DNA of 64,000 nt from Dyella choica (GTDB taxonomy: Bacteria; Pseudomonadota; Gammaproteobacteria; Xanthomonadales; Rhodanobacteraceae): the NCBI RefSeq assembly GCF_003977665.1, contig NZ_RYYV01000001.1, positions 124,001 to 188,000 on the forward strand, in the 5' to 3' direction. Below are positions 7,503-19,625 of the stretch, in pieces. Both the position numbers and the translations under genes were made by a program. A model generated the notes under the pieces. The model worked only from the letters and a program-made list of their open reading frames with translations. It made no database searches and was not told the origin of the DNA. Within the stretch, counting starts at the first letter, position 1; each line of letters starts with the position of its first letter.

Positions 7503-10310
7503 TTACAGCGTACGGGCCACTTCGATGCGCTCGAAGCACTCGATCTGGTCACCCACCTTCACGTCGTTGTACTGCTTCACGGCGATGCCGCATTCCATGC
7601 CGCCGCGGACTTCGTCCACCAGATCCTTGAAGCGGCGCAGCGATTCGAGCTCGCCCTGGAAGATCACGGTGTTGTTGCGCAACACGCGGATCGGCTTGCT
7701 GCGCTTGACCATGCCTTCCACCACCATGCAGCCGGCGACGGCGCCGAACTTGGAGCTGCGGAACACGTCACGCACCTGGGCAATGCCGATGATCTCCTCG
7801 CGCACTTCCACCCCGAGCAGACCGGAAGCGGCCTGCTTCACCTGGTCGATCACGTCATAAATGATCGAGAAGTAGCGAACGTCCAGGCCGGCCGTGTCGA
7901 TCACTTTGCGTGCCGAAGCGTCGGCGCGCACGTTGAAGCCGATGATCAAGGCCTTCGAAGCGGCCGCCAGGGTGGCATCGGATTCGGTGATGCCGCCGAC
8001 ACCGGCCGCAATCACGTTCACCTTCACGTTTTCGTTGCCAATCTGGCTGAGCGAATCGCGCAAGGCCTGCACGGAGCCCTGTACATCGGCCTTGACCAGG
8101 ATGTTGAGCGTTTGCTGTTCGGCAGCCTGGCCCATTTGCGCCATGATGTCTTCCAGGCGGTTGGCCTTGCTGACCATACGCGTCTCGCGCCGCTTCAGCT
8201 GGCGCTCCGCCGCCACTTCGCGTGCCAGGCGCTCGTCGGCCACAGCCACGAAATCGTCGCCCGCCTCCGGCACGCCGGACAAGCCCAGTACCTGCACCGG
8301 AATCGAAGGACCGGCTTCCTGCACGGTCTTGCCGGTCTCGTCGATCAGGGCGCGCATACGGCCGTATTCGATACCGCACACCACGAAGTCGCCGCGCTTG
8401 AGCGTACCCTGCTGGACCAGCACGGTCGCCACCGGACCGCGGCCGCGGTCGAGGCTCGATTCAATCACCACGCCCGAGGCCGGGCCATCCTTGACCGCCG
8501 TCAGCTCCATGATTTCAGCCTGCACCGAAATCGCGTCGAGCAGGTCGTCCACGCCCATGCCGGTCTTGGCCGACACCGGTACAAACGGCGTGTCGCCACC
8601 CCATTCTTCGGGGATCACCTCGAGATTGCCGAGGCCTTGCTTGACGTGGTCCGGATTGGCGTCGGACTTGTCCATCTTGTTGATCGCAACGATCAGCGGA
8701 ACCTTGGCCGCGCGAGCATGCTGCACAGCCTCCGCAGTCTGCGGCATGACGCCGTCGTCGGCGGCCACGACCAGCACCACGATGTCGGTGGATTGCGCAC
8801 CGCGCGCACGCATTGCGGTAAACGCAGCGTGACCGGGCGTGTCCAGGAAGGTGATCACGCCCTTGGGCGTGGTCACGTGATAGGCGCCGATGTGCTGGGT
8901 AATGCCGCCGGCTTCACCCGCCGCCACTTTGGTGCGACGAATGTAATCGAGCAGCGAGGTTTTGCCGTGGTCAACGTGGCCCATGATGGTGACCACCGGC
9001 GGACGCGACTCGCGCTCGCCTTCCAGCTCGACGCTCTGCGTGTGCGCAGCGAGTGCGGCTTCGGCGCCCTGCTCGCTCGCTTCGACCGCCTTGTGACCGA
9101 GTTCTTCCACCACCAGCATGGCGGTGTCGCGGTCGATGGTCTGGTTGATGGTGGCCATCACGCCCATCTTGAACAGCGCCTTGACCACTTCCGAACCCTT
9201 GACCGCCATCTTCTGCGCGAGCTCGGCGACCACGTTGGCATCGCTTACCACTACTTCGCGCACCACCGGTGCCGTGGGCTTGGAGAAGCCATGCGTGCCC
9301 GCCGACGACACATTGCTGCCACGCGCGGTTTCGCGCACGGGCGATCTGCCGCCCTTGCCGCGCTTGGAACGGCGTGCGCGATCGGCGTCGGAAAGATGCA
9401 GTTCGCCGGCGGCGAAGCGCTTGCCGCCCACCGAGTCGTCACGTTCACGGAAGTTGCCGGCACCGTGCTTCACCTTGCCACGATCCGCGCCGCTGCTCGG
9501 GGCAGGTGCCGGAGCCGGCGCGGGGGCTGGCGCAGGGGCTGCCACCACAGGTTTCTTCTCACGCTTACGCGGCTCATGGATGCGCGGCAGGATCATGCCC
9601 AGCGAGCTGGGATCGATACGCTGCACGGCCGGGGATTCGGCCACTTTTTCTTCCTCGGGTTGGATCACCGGCTCGGGGGCGCGTACCGGTTCTGGTTTTT
9701 CTTCGACAGGCTTGGCTTCCTGCTGCTGCGCCTGCTGGGCGGCCTGCGCCTCGGCGGCGGCCAGCTGTGCCGCAGCTTCCTGGCGCGCGCGCTCGGCCGC
9801 TTCGGCCTCGCGACGTGCCGCTTCTTCTTCAGCACGCAGAAGCGCTTCTTCCTGGCGCCGACGCTCGGCGGCCTCGGCGCGCTCCTGCTCTTCGTGCTCG
9901 CGCTGCTGCTGCGATTCGTGCAGCCTGCGCAAGGCTTCCTCGCGCTCGGGCTCCGCGCTCGCTTCCTCGGCGATCACACTGCGCTTGACATAGGTACGCT
10001 TGGCGCGCACTTCCACGTTGACCGTCTTGGCGCTGGATGCACCGCGGCCACCCGGGGTCGACACTTTCAGCTCGCTGATCTTGCGGCGCTTCAAGGTGAT
10101 CTGCCGTGGCGAGGAATCTTCCACTTCAGTGGCCGCATCCGCCTTGCCATGGGTGCGGCGCAGGAAGCCCAGCAGTTTCACTTTCTCAGTGCTGCTGATG
10201 ACCTGCTCCGGGTTCTCGAACTTCATGCCGGCCTCACCGAGCTGCGTCAGCAGCCGGTCGACGGGCATGCCCAGAACCTGGGCGAGTTGTTTGATTGTGA
10301 CGTCCGACAT
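7503..10310 (-). CDS. infB: Translation initiation factor IF-2
   Basis: GTPase that brings initiator fMet-tRNA to the 30S subunit. It is 935 residues. The N-terminus is an IF2_N domain ([21 protein letters not shown]), followed by a long charged, coiled-coil-like Glu/Ala/Arg region and an Ala-Pro repeat linker (around residues 255-275). A second IF2_N domain precedes the GTPase domain: G1 GHVDHGKT near residue 443, G3 DTPGHAAF and G4 NKMDK. Domains II to IV follow. It is downstream of nusA after a 130-base gap. The initiator tRNA it uses is encoded at the head of the same cluster. Confidence 0.98.
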   Translation of the reverse strand: MSDVTIKQLAQVLGMPVDRLLTQLGEAGMKFENPEQVISSTEKVKLLGFLRRTHGKADAATEVEDSSPRQITLKRRKISELKVSTPGGRGASSAKTVNVEVRAKRTYVKRSVIAEEASAEPEREEALRRLHESQQQREHEEQERAEAAERRRQEEALLRAEEEAARREAEAAERARQEAAAQLAAAEAQAAQQAQQQEAKPVEEKPEPVRAPEPVIQPEEEKVAESPAVQRIDPSSLGMILPRIHEPRKREKKPVVAAPAPAPAPAPAPAPSSGADRGKVKHGAGNFRERDDSVGGKRFAAGELHLSDADRARRSKRGKGGRSPVRETARGSNVSSAGTHGFSKPTAPVVREVVVSDANVVAELAQKMAVKGSEVVKALFKMGVMATINQTIDRDTAMLVVEELGHKAVEASEQGAEAALAAHTQSVELEGERESRPPVVTIMGHVDHGKTSLLDYIRRTKVAAGEAGGITQHIGAYHVTTPKGVITFLDTPGHAAFTAMRARGAQSTDIVVLVVAADDGVMPQTAEAVQHARAAKVPLIVAINKMDKSDANPDHVKQGLGNLEVIPEEWGGDTPFVPVSAKTGMGVDDLLDAISVQAEIMELTAVKDGPASGVVIESSLDRGRGPVATVLVQQGTLKRGDFVVCGIEYGRMRALIDETGKTVQEAGPSIPVQVLGLSGVPEAGDDFVAVADERLAREVAAERQLKRRETRMVSKANRLEDIMAQMGQAAEQQTLNILVKADVQGSVQALRDSLSQIGNENVKVNVIAAGVGGITESDATLAAASKALIIGFNVRADASARKVIDTAGLDVRYFSIIYDVIDQVKQAASGLLGVEVREEIIGIAQVRDVFRSSKFGAVAGCMVVEGMVKRSKPIRVLRNNTVIFQGELESLRRFKDLVDEVRGGMECGIAVKQYNDVKVGDQIECFERIEVARTL

Positions 10311-10344
10311 CGTGATTCTTTCTCCGCCGTTCCCGCGCTTATCG

Positions 10345-10372
10345 TCCGTGCAAAAAAAGGTTCTTGCACGGC
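10345..10372 (-). promoter_or_regulatory. Hairpin between nusA and infB
   Basis: An eight-base inverted repeat (CCGTGCAA and TTGCACGG) flanks an A/T-rich centre in the 130-base nusA-infB gap. It could be a processing or attenuation structure. There is no clear T tail, so I do not call it a terminator. Confidence 0.35.
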
Positions 10373-10440
10373 CACCGCCATCCTTGGTGGAGACCTCCTC
10401 GATCTCCCGGCGCGCCTATCCGAGACGCTGCCGCTCGCGG

Positions 10441-11946
10441 TTAGCCGCCCTTCTCCAGCCGCGCAATCATCGGCGCACGCGCCGCCATGATGAGCGCCGC
10501 AGCGCGCTCTTCGTCCATGCCTTCAATGTCGATCAGATCATCGACCGCGAGGTCGGCCAGATCGTCCAGCGTCACGACGCCGCGCTCAGCCAGTGCATAC
10601 GCCGTCGCTTCGTCCATGCCGTCCAGTTCCTGCAATTCCTTCGACGGCTGGTGTTCGTCCAGGTTTTCCTCCACCGCCAGCGCTTCGGTCAGCAGCGAGT
10701 CGCGGGCGCGGGCGCGCAGCTCTTCGACGATGTCCTCGTCGAAGCCTTCGATGGCCAATAGCTCCGCGCTCGGCACATAGGCAATTTCCTCGACGCTGGA
10801 GAAACCTTCCTGCACCAGGATGTTGGCGATTTCCTGATCCACTTCCAGCTTGTCCATGAACAGCTGGCGGGCGGACTCCTGCTCAGCCTCGCTCTTGGCG
10901 GCGACCTGGTCCTGGGTCATCACATTGAGCTGCCAGCCGGTGAGCTTGCTGGCCAGGCGCACGTTCTGGCCGCCGCGGCCGATGGCCTGGGAAAGCTTGT
11001 CCTCGCCCACCGCGATGTCCATCGAATGCTTGTCTTCATCCATGATGATCGACTGCACTTCCGCCGGCGCCATCGCGTTGATCACGTACTGGGCTTGGTT
11101 CTCGTGCCACAGGATGATGTCCACGCGCTCGCCGTTGAGCTCGTTCGACACCGCCTGCACGCGCGAACCGCGCATGCCGATGCAGGCACCGATCGGATCG
11201 GTGCGGGTGTCATGCGCCACCACCGCGATCTTCGCGCGATCGCCGGGATCGCGGGCGCAGCCCTTGATCTCGACCAGGCCCTGGCCGACTTCCGGCACCT
11301 CAAGCTTGAACAGCTCGATCATGAATTCCGGTGCGGCGCGGGAGACGAACAACTGCGGTCCGCGCGCCTCAGACTTCACCTCGAACAGGTAGCCGCGCAC
11401 GCGGTCGCCGACACGGTGTGATTCGCGCGGAATGGTCTTGTCGCGCGGAATGAAGGCTTCGGCGTTGCCACCGAGGTCGAGATAGACGTTGCCGCGCTCG
11501 ACACGCTTGACGATGCCGGTTACCAGCTCGCCCACGCGATCCTTGAACGCATCCACCACCTGCTGGCGCTCGGCTTCGCGCACGCGCTGCACGATGACCT
11601 GCTTGGCGGCCTGGGCTGCAATGCGTCCGAACTCGGCGTTTTCAATCTGCTGCTCGATGAATTCGCCAATCTGGGCACCCGAGCGCTCGTCTTCGGCGTC
11701 CATCAGGCGCAGCTGGTGGAACGGGGATTCCATCTCACCGTCATCGGCGATGACTTCCCAGCGACGGAAGGTTTCGTAGTCGCCCGAGTTGCGATCGATG
11801 GCGACGCGGATATCCGGATCTTCGTCCGGATAACGTTTTTTCGCAGCCGACGCCAGCGCAGCTTCCATGGCCTGGAAGATCACCTCGCGCGACACGCCTT
11901 TTTCGTTGGCAACTGCATCAACGACCAGCAAAAGCTCTTTGCTCAT
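10441..11946 (-). CDS. nusA: Transcription termination/antitermination protein NusA
   Basis: RNA polymerase-associated factor that modulates pausing, termination and antitermination. It is 501 residues from the ATG at 11946 ([18 protein letters not shown]). Domain order: N-terminal polymerase-binding domain, S1 domain ([20 protein letters not shown]), two KH domains ([14 protein letters not shown], and [18 protein letters not shown]), then two acidic C-terminal repeats of helix-hairpin-helix type, as in E. coli. It lies between rimP and infB. In E. coli, NusA controls its own operon, and the leader upstream of rimP here has hairpins that would allow this. Confidence 0.97.
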   Translation of the reverse strand: MSKELLLVVDAVANEKGVSREVIFQAMEAALASAAKKRYPDEDPDIRVAIDRNSGDYETFRRWEVIADDGEMESPFHQLRLMDAEDERSGAQIGEFIEQQIENAEFGRIAAQAAKQVIVQRVREAERQQVVDAFKDRVGELVTGIVKRVERGNVYLDLGGNAEAFIPRDKTIPRESHRVGDRVRGYLFEVKSEARGPQLFVSRAAPEFMIELFKLEVPEVGQGLVEIKGCARDPGDRAKIAVVAHDTRTDPIGACIGMRGSRVQAVSNELNGERVDIILWHENQAQYVINAMAPAEVQSIIMDEDKHSMDIAVGEDKLSQAIGRGGQNVRLASKLTGWQLNVMTQDQVAAKSEAEQESARQLFMDKLEVDQEIANILVQEGFSSVEEIAYVPSAELLAIEGFDEDIVEELRARARDSLLTEALAVEENLDEHQPSKELQELDGMDEATAYALAERGVVTLDDLADLAVDDLIDIEGMDEERAAALIMAARAPMIARLEKGG

Positions 11947-12000
11947 TGCAACCACTCCGTGAACGCTGCTCCAGCGTTCCATCGACAGATTGACCTACAT

Positions 12001-12516
12001 CTAACCTTGCTTTTTACCCGGCTTGCGACCGCCGGGCTTGGGCTGCGGCACGTAACCGAGCGCTGCCCAGTCCGGCACGATACGCGCGCTTTCCACCGCA
12101 TCGTGCTCGAACTGAAATACCTTTCCTTCAGCTTCCAGACTGATCTGGCCGCCTTCCACCGAAGCCACCTTGCCGCGCAGGCGACGGCGGCCTTCCAGCG
12201 GTGCTTTGAGCAGCACCTTCGCCTCCTGCCCGACCACCTTGGCGAACTGCCCGGCGGTAAACAGCGGCCGGTCGATGCCTGGCGAGGACACCTCCAGCAG
12301 GTAATGGCCGGGAATGGGGTCTTCCACGTCCAACAGCGCAGAAAGCTCGCGGCTGGCCGCCTCGCAATCGTCGAGAGTGACCTCGCGCCCATCTGCGTCG
12401 ATATAGACGCGCAGCGTACTCTGCCCCTGCGAAGGGCTGAATTCCACACCGATGCATTCCAGCTGGATATCCGCCAAAACCTCGGTGAAGCGTTGTGCTA
12501 GCGCCTGTGTGTCCAC
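12001..12516 (-). CDS. rimP: Ribosome maturation factor RimP
   Basis: 30S assembly factor. I start it at the GTG at 12516 ([17 protein letters not shown]), giving 171 residues. The frame is open for 80 codons more, but that part crosses two terminator-like hairpins and contains no family similarity. Typical RimP segments are [18 protein letters not shown] and [15 protein letters not shown]. The tail is basic ([10 protein letters not shown]). It lies 54 bases upstream of nusA, as in E. coli. The ribosome site before the GTG is weak, so the exact start is uncertain. Confidence 0.9.
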   Translation of the reverse strand: MDTQALAQRFTEVLADIQLECIGVEFSPSQGQSTLRVYIDADGREVTLDDCEAASRELSALLDVEDPIPGHYLLEVSSPGIDRPLFTAGQFAKVVGQEAKVLLKAPLEGRRRLRGKVASVEGGQISLEAEGKVFQFEHDAVESARIVPDWAALGYVPQPKPGGRKPGKKQG

Positions 12517-12540
12517 TCGCTCGATACCGTTGCCGGAAAC

Positions 12541-12565
12541 AAAAAATGGGCTCGAACGGCCCATT
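12541..12565 (-). terminator. Terminator-like hairpin just upstream of rimP
   Basis: A 7-base-pair stem (AATGGGC with GCCCATT) and 7-base loop are followed on the minus strand by six Ts. It ends about 25 bases before the proposed rimP GTG, so transcription into the operon must pass it. Confidence 0.65.
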
Positions 12566-12663
12566 CCCTTACCTTGCCGATGTCCCGCTCCTCCAGGACC
12601 TTTCCGCGCACTCAAGCCGGTCATCATCACCCGGCAAGGCGCACCCGCATCCTTGCGCCCAAC

Positions 12664-12690
12664 AAAAAAGCCTCGCGAGGAGGCTTTCTT
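12664..12690 (-). terminator. Terminator-like hairpin in the rimP leader
   Basis: An 8-base-pair stem (AAAGCCTC with GAGGCTTT) and 5-base loop are followed on the minus strand by a run of Ts. It is the middle one of three terminator-like structures between tRNA-fMet and rimP. Confidence 0.7.
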
Positions 12691-12836
12691 GTCCAAGAAA
12701 GATCTGGTCGCCTGCCGATTCGCGCCTGCCCTGAGGACGTTGATGCGCGCTTCCAACCGCTACAGAGTTCATGGAGTATACGGAAGCGGACGGTACAGCG
12801 CAATGATTTGTGACCCCTTTCCCATCCGCGGCGCCC

Positions 12837-12905
12837 TGTAGGCTGGGATGACCATCCCAGCATCGGGATCCCGCAAGGAAAGCCAGGATTGTCATCCCAG
12901 CCTAC
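12837..12905. repeat. Double-hairpin intergenic repeat, copy 4
   Basis: Arms at 12837-12861 (TGTAGGCTGGGATGACCATC then CCAGC) and 12882-12905 are inverted with a few differences. It lies in the leader between the tRNA-fMet terminator and the rimP attenuator-like hairpins. Confidence 0.85.
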
Positions 12906-12928
12906 GGTACGACCTATCGTCCGCGCAT

Positions 12929-12964
12929 AAAAAAAACCGGCGACCCTGTGGGATCGCCGGCTTT
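12929..12964 (-). terminator. Terminator of the tRNA-fMet transcript
   Basis: A strong stem (CCGGCGA with TCGCCGG, extended by CCC/GGG past a one-base bulge) is followed on the minus strand by eight Ts. It starts 13 bases after the encoded CCA end of the tRNA. Confidence 0.9.
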
Positions 12965-12976
12965 CCATCCAATGCA

Positions 12977-13053
<77 letters not shown>

Positions 13054-13066
13054 TCAGAGTCCGAGA

Positions 13067-13095
13067 ATATTAGCGATTTGGCCGAATTCTTGCAA
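13067..13095 (-). promoter_or_regulatory. Strong promoter of tRNA-fMet
   Basis: Minus-strand TTGCAA (13090-13095), 17 bases, TAATAT (13067-13072). The predicted start lies about 7 bases before the mature tRNA 5' end. Close to the sigma-70 consensus in both boxes and spacing. Confidence 0.8.
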
Positions 13096-13137
13096 GAGCA
13101 TGACCGCTTTTTTTCTCGTCTGTGCGAAAAATATTTT

Positions 13138-14577
13138 TCAGCCCACAAACGCCTGCTTGCACCAGTTCAGCAGCGGGCCCCAATACAGCCCAAGTCCGAG
13201 CAGCACCAGCGCATTCAGCGACAACACCAGGCGCAGGGTGAAATCGGCTTGCAGACGTACTTCAGTACCAGCCTCCGGCTTGTCGAAGTACATCACCTTC
13301 ACCACGCGCAGGTAGTAGTAGAGGCCGATGATCGCGAACACGGCACCCACGATTGCCAACCACAACATGCCGGCATGGATCGCGGCCTGCAGCACGAGCA
13401 GCTTGGCGAAGAATCCGAACATCGGCGGCACGCCAGCCAGCGAGAACAAGGCGAGCATCATCAGGAACGCCATCCAAGGCGCGCGCTGGTTGAGGCCTTT
13501 GAAGTCGTCGATGTTGTCGCATTCGAAGCCGGCGCGGCTGAGCGCCAGAATCACGCCGAACGCGGCGGTGGACATCAGCGCGTAGCTCACCGCGTAGAAC
13601 ATCGCGGCGGAATAGCCTTCGGGGCCTGCATTGACCAGGCCCAGCAGCAGGTAACCCATGTGCGAGATGGTCGAGTAGGCGAGCAGGCGCTTGAGGTTGC
13701 TCTGCACGATGGCCACCACGTTGCCGATGGCCAGCGACACTACGGCAAGCGCAGACAGCATCATTTGCCAATGATGTGCGAAGTCGCCCATGCCGGTAGC
13801 CAGCAGGCGGAACGCCATGCCGAACGCAGCGAGCTTGGAAGCCGAGCCGATGAAGGCCGTCACCGCCGTGGGCGCGCCTTCATAGACGTCCGGGATCCAC
13901 ATATGGAACGGCGCCACGCCTAGCTTGAACGCCACGCCGATGACCATGAACACCAGGCCGAACACCAGCAAATGCGGCATCGCGCTGTGCGCAATCGCTT
14001 CATGCAACTGGGCGAGGCCCAGCGTGCCGGTAGCGCCGTAAACCATCGACATGCCATACAAGAGCATGCCCGAGGACAGCGCACCGAGCACGAAGTACTT
14101 GATTGCCGCTTCCGAGGACAAACTGGAATCGCGGTTCAGCGCGACCAGGGCGTACGACGACAACGTCAGCAGTTCCAGCCCCAGGTAGATCATCAGCAGG
14201 TTGCCGGCCGATACCAGCAGCATCACACCGATCACCGCGAACAGCATCAGCGTGTAGAACTCACCCACGAACAGCTTGCGGTCGCGCATGTACGGCCGGC
14301 CGTAGATGAACACCAGGATGGTCGACAGGATCGCGAACAGCTTGAGGATCGCACTCAGCCCATCGCGGATGAACATGCCATTGAACGCCGTGACCGCACC
14401 TTCCGGCTGATAGCGCAACACCAGGTATCCGGTAACGATCAGCACGCCGATCGAAAGCCAATGCAGGTACACGCGCTCGTCCGGCCTCATGAAAGCGTCG
14501 GCCAGCAGGAGAATGCACGCCGCCGCCACCAGGAAGAACTCCGGCAGCATGATGAGAATGTCGTTGATATTCGGCAT
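13138..14577 (-). CDS. nuoN: NADH-quinone oxidoreductase subunit N
   Basis: Membrane-arm, antiporter-like subunit of respiratory complex I, involved in proton pumping in the inner membrane. It is 479 residues with about 14 hydrophobic helices. It has the proton-translocation domain features of the NuoL/M/N family, including NLKRLLAYSTISHMGYLLLG and the LYYYLRVVKVMYF region near the end. Last gene of the nuo operon, 12 bases after nuoM. No clear terminator is visible after it; the tRNA-fMet promoter follows within 45 bases. Confidence 0.97.
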   Translation of the reverse strand: MPNINDILIMLPEFFLVAAACILLLADAFMRPDERVYLHWLSIGVLIVTGYLVLRYQPEGAVTAFNGMFIRDGLSAILKLFAILSTILVFIYGRPYMRDRKLFVGEFYTLMLFAVIGVMLLVSAGNLLMIYLGLELLTLSSYALVALNRDSSLSSEAAIKYFVLGALSSGMLLYGMSMVYGATGTLGLAQLHEAIAHSAMPHLLVFGLVFMVIGVAFKLGVAPFHMWIPDVYEGAPTAVTAFIGSASKLAAFGMAFRLLATGMGDFAHHWQMMLSALAVVSLAIGNVVAIVQSNLKRLLAYSTISHMGYLLLGLVNAGPEGYSAAMFYAVSYALMSTAAFGVILALSRAGFECDNIDDFKGLNQRAPWMAFLMMLALFSLAGVPPMFGFFAKLLVLQAAIHAGMLWLAIVGAVFAIIGLYYYLRVVKVMYFDKPEAGTEVRLQADFTLRLVLSLNALVLLGLGLYWGPLLNWCKQAFVG

Positions 14578-14589
14578 GGTCGTTCTCGA

Positions 14590-16098
14590 TCAGACCTTGT
14601 GATTGGCGAGCACTTGCACGAGCTGGTTCACCGAACTGTCCATCAGGTGAGTCAGCGGCGCCGGCCAGACGCCGAGCACCAGCACCGCAGCGGCGAACGC
14701 GCCCAGCACGAACCACTCGCGGCCGTTGATGTCCTTCATTTCCGCCACGTGCGGATTGGTGACATCACCCCACAGCACGCGCTTGACCAGGTACAGCGTG
14801 TACGCCGCGCCGATGATCAGGGTGAAGGCGGCGAAGAAAGCGATCCAGGGATTGGCGCTGAAGCTGGACAGGATCACCATGAACTCGCCTACGAAGCCGC
14901 TGGTGCCCGGCAGGCCGCAGTTGGCCATGGCGAACAGCACGTAGAAGAAGCCGAACCAGGGCATCACGTTGATCACGCCGCCGTAATCCTTGATCAGGCG
15001 GGTGTGCAGGCGGTCATACAGCACGCCGATGCACGAGAACATCGCGCCCGAAACGAAGCCGTGCGAGATCATCTGCACCATCGCGCCCTGCATGCCCAGA
15101 CGTGCGGCATCCGTGTTGCCCTGTTCGCGCACGAGCATGAAGGCAATGAAGACGCCCAGCGTTACGAAGCCCATGTGCGCCACGGACGAGTACGCTACCA
15201 GCTTCTTCATGTCTTCCTGCACCAGCGCCACGTAGCCGATGTAGACCACGGCGATCAGGCTGAGCAGGATCACCACCCAGGCGAACTGGTGCGAGGCATC
15301 CGGCACGATCGGCAGGCTGAAACGCAGGAAGCCGTATCCGCCGATCTTCAGCATCACCGCGGCCAGCACCACCGAACCACCGGTCGGGGCTTCGACGTGC
15401 GCATCCGGCAGCCAGGTATGCACCGGCACCATCGGCACCTTCACCGCAAAGGCGACCAGGAAAGCGAAGAACAGCCAGCTCTGCTCGGTCAGCGACAGCG
15501 GCAGGGTCGCCAGCGTATGCAAGTCCCACGAGCCCGCCTTCAGGTACAGGTAGATCAGGCCGATCAGCATGAAGATCGAACCGAAGAACGTGTAGATGAA
15601 GAACTTCAAGGTGGCGTAGACGCGGCGCGGACCACCCCAGATGCCGATGAGAATGAACATCGGGATCAGCATCGCCTCGAAGAACGCATAGAACAGCAAG
15701 GCGTCGGTGGCGCAGAACACGCCGATCATCAGGCCCTCGAGCACCAGCATGGCGGCCATGTACTGGTGCGGCTTGTCCTGGATCACCTCCCAGGCACCTA
15801 CGATGACCAGGATGCCCACGAAGGTGGTCAGCAAGATCAGCGCGACGGAGATGCCGTCGACGCCGAGGCTGTAATGAACGTTGAGCGCCTCGATCCACAG
15901 ATGGCTTTCGACCAGCTGCATCCCAGCCACTTCAGGGTGGTATTGCGGGATCAGGAACAGGCTGATGGCGAAGGTGAGGATGGCCATCAACAGGGAAATC
16001 CAGCGCGCCGCGTTGGGACGGCCGGAGCCTGCCAGCAACACGGGCACCGCGCCAACGATGGGCAGCCAGATCAACAGGCTGAGCAAGTGATTGAACAT
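14590..16098 (-). CDS. nuoM: NADH-quinone oxidoreductase subunit M
   Basis: Antiporter-like membrane subunit of complex I. It is 502 residues and all helical. The motifs are typical: FYAFFEAMLIPMFILIGIWGG, FAVKVPMVPVHTWLPDAHVEAPT (the conserved Lys/His/Asp proton path) and EDMKKLVAYSSVAHMGFVTLG. It is between nuoL and nuoN, with 15 and 12 bases of spacing. Confidence 0.97.
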   Translation of the reverse strand: MFNHLLSLLIWLPIVGAVPVLLAGSGRPNAARWISLLMAILTFAISLFLIPQYHPEVAGMQLVESHLWIEALNVHYSLGVDGISVALILLTTFVGILVIVGAWEVIQDKPHQYMAAMLVLEGLMIGVFCATDALLFYAFFEAMLIPMFILIGIWGGPRRVYATLKFFIYTFFGSIFMLIGLIYLYLKAGSWDLHTLATLPLSLTEQSWLFFAFLVAFAVKVPMVPVHTWLPDAHVEAPTGGSVVLAAVMLKIGGYGFLRFSLPIVPDASHQFAWVVILLSLIAVVYIGYVALVQEDMKKLVAYSSVAHMGFVTLGVFIAFMLVREQGNTDAARLGMQGAMVQMISHGFVSGAMFSCIGVLYDRLHTRLIKDYGGVINVMPWFGFFYVLFAMANCGLPGTSGFVGEFMVILSSFSANPWIAFFAAFTLIIGAAYTLYLVKRVLWGDVTNPHVAEMKDINGREWFVLGAFAAAVLVLGVWPAPLTHLMDSSVNQLVQVLANHKV

Positions 16099-16113
16099 GG
16101 AGCTCGATTCCCT

Positions 16114-18153
<2,040 letters not shown>

Positions 18154-18158
18154 GATGC

Positions 18159-18464
18159 TCAGCCCTTCATGCTGTCGATTTCGGCAACGTTGACCGTGCT
18201 GCGGTTACGGAACAGCAGGACCAGGATCGCTAGGCCGATGGCGGACTCCGCCGCGGCCACGGTGAGGATGAAGAACACGAAGACCTGCCCCGCCACGTCA
18301 TGACTGAAGCGCGAGAAGGCCACGAAGTTGATGTTGACGGCAAGCAGCATCAGCTCGATCGCCATCAGCAGCACGATTACGTTCTTGCGGTTGATGAACA
18401 AGCCTGCCACCGAGATGCAGAACAGGATCGCGCCCAGCACGATGTAATGCGAAAGCGTAATCAT
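18159..18464 (-). CDS. nuoK: NADH-quinone oxidoreductase subunit K
   Basis: Small three-helix membrane subunit of complex I, 101 residues from the ATG at 18464 ([15 protein letters not shown]). The conserved membrane glutamates are in [19 protein letters not shown] and [15 protein letters not shown]. Its ATG overlaps the nuoJ stop as ATGA, so translation is probably coupled. The open frame upstream of this ATG overlaps nuoJ and is not coding. Confidence 0.97.
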   Translation of the reverse strand: MITLSHYIVLGAILFCISVAGLFINRKNVIVLLMAIELMLLAVNINFVAFSRFSHDVAGQVFVFFILTVAAAESAIGLAILVLLFRNRSTVNVAEIDSMKG

Positions 18465-19114
18465 GGCTTGGACTCCTGGGCCGGTGCGCTCTGGATCTCG
18501 GCCGGGCGCTCCGCCGCCATCTTGATGATGCGTACGCGGTCGCTCGCCTTGACGGCCACCTGCTCGCTGGGGTGTTGCTTGCGCGCACCGGTGCGGTGGC
18601 GCAGCGTCAATGCGACAGCGGCGATCACGCCCACGGTAAGGATCAGCGCGGCGATTTCGAACGGCAGCAGATACTGCGTATACAGCGCCATGCCCAGCCA
18701 CGCGGTGTTGGACAGGCCCGCAGCAGTGGCCGGGTTCTCGCCCATCGTCTGCACATGCATCACACGTACGCCGATCAAGCCGAGCATTTCCACCAGCATC
18801 ACCACCGCCACGATCAGGCCGACAGGCAGGAACTTCACGAAGCCCTCGCGGATCTTTTCCTGGTCGATGTCGAGCATCATCACCACGAACAGGAACAGCA
18901 CCATCACGGCGCCGACGTAGACCACGATCAGGGCGATGGCGAGGAACTCTGCTTCAGCCAGCATCCAGATGCAGGCCGTGCTGAAGAAGGTCAGCACCAG
19001 CGCGAGTACGGCATGCACCGAATTGCGCAGCGTGATCACCGAGAGCGCAGCCGCCACGGTAACCGCGGCGAAGGCGTAGAAACAGACGAGTTGGAACAAG
19101 GACGGATCGATCAT
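18461..19114 (-). CDS. nuoJ: NADH-quinone oxidoreductase subunit J
   Basis: Five-helix membrane subunit of complex I, 217 residues from the ATG at 19114 ([16 protein letters not shown]). The conserved segment is [25 protein letters not shown]. The C-terminal tail is hydrophilic and probably disordered. It lies 10 bases after nuoI, and its stop overlaps the nuoK start. Confidence 0.96.
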   Translation of the reverse strand: MIDPSLFQLVCFYAFAAVTVAAALSVITLRNSVHAVLALVLTFFSTACIWMLAEAEFLAIALIVVYVGAVMVLFLFVVMMLDIDQEKIREGFVKFLPVGLIVAVVMLVEMLGLIGVRVMHVQTMGENPATAAGLSNTAWLGMALYTQYLLPFEIAALILTVGVIAAVALTLRHRTGARKQHPSEQVAVKASDRVRIIKMAAERPAEIQSAPAQESKP

Positions 19115-19124
19115 AAGTATGTCC

Positions 19125-19616
19125 TTAGCGGTAAGCCGCGTCCTGGGCCCGAGCCGCCGCGATTTCCGCCTCGAAGCGGTCGCCAATGGCCAACAGCTGC
19201 GGCTTGGTCACCACGTTCTCGCCGCGATGCTCGAAGTGGTACTCGTGGATGTGTGTTTCGACGATCGAGTCCACTGGGCAGCTTTCCTCGCAGAAGCCGC
19301 AGTAGATGCACTTGAACAGGTCGATGTCATAGCGCGTGGTACGGCGTTGGCCGTCGCTGGCGCGTGGCGCGGAATCGATCGTGATGGCCAGCGCCGGGCA
19401 CACCGCCTCGCACAGCTTGCACGCGATGCAACGTTCCTCACCATTGGCGTAACGGCGCAACGCGTGCAGGCCGCGGAAGCGGTTGGACTTGGGGATGTGC
19501 TCCATCGGATAGCGCATCGTGTACTTCGGCAGGAACATGTACCGAAGCGTGAGCGCCATGCCTTTGACCAGCTCGATCAGCAGCAGGCTTTTGAAGTAGT
19601 TGGTAACGCGGGACAT
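19125..19616 (-). CDS. nuoI: NADH-quinone oxidoreductase subunit I
   Basis: Peripheral-arm subunit carrying two [4Fe-4S] clusters (N6a and N6b) that pass electrons towards the quinone site. It is 163 residues. The two ferredoxin motifs are [16 protein letters not shown] and [16 protein letters not shown]. The start is [13 protein letters not shown]. It lies 9 bases after nuoH. Confidence 0.98.
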   Translation of the reverse strand: MSRVTNYFKSLLLIELVKGMALTLRYMFLPKYTMRYPMEHIPKSNRFRGLHALRRYANGEERCIACKLCEAVCPALAITIDSAPRASDGQRRTTRYDIDLFKCIYCGFCEESCPVDSIVETHIHEYHFEHRGENVVTKPQLLAIGDRFEAEIAAARAQDAAYR

Positions 19617-19625
19617 GTTTTTTCC

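Larger units (their letters stand above)
12517..12976 (-). promoter_or_regulatory. Leader region between tRNA-fMet and rimP
   Basis: This 460-base stretch has no convincing gene. From the tRNA towards rimP it holds the tRNA terminator (12929-12964), a double-hairpin repeat (12837-12905), about 150 unassigned bases, and two further terminator-like hairpins (12664-12690 and 12541-12565). The E. coli metY-rimP interval also contains terminators that are partly read through, and NusA represses its own operon. A similar attenuation role here is inference. Confidence 0.6.

Noticed and set aside
7404-10490. A 1028-codon open frame on the plus strand
   Set aside because: It is antisense to infB. Its protein is rich in His, Arg and Leu with no recognisable domain, as expected from the opposite strand of GC-rich DNA.
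12517-12756. N-terminal extension of rimP by 80 codons
   Set aside because: It runs through two terminator-like hairpins and has no family similarity.
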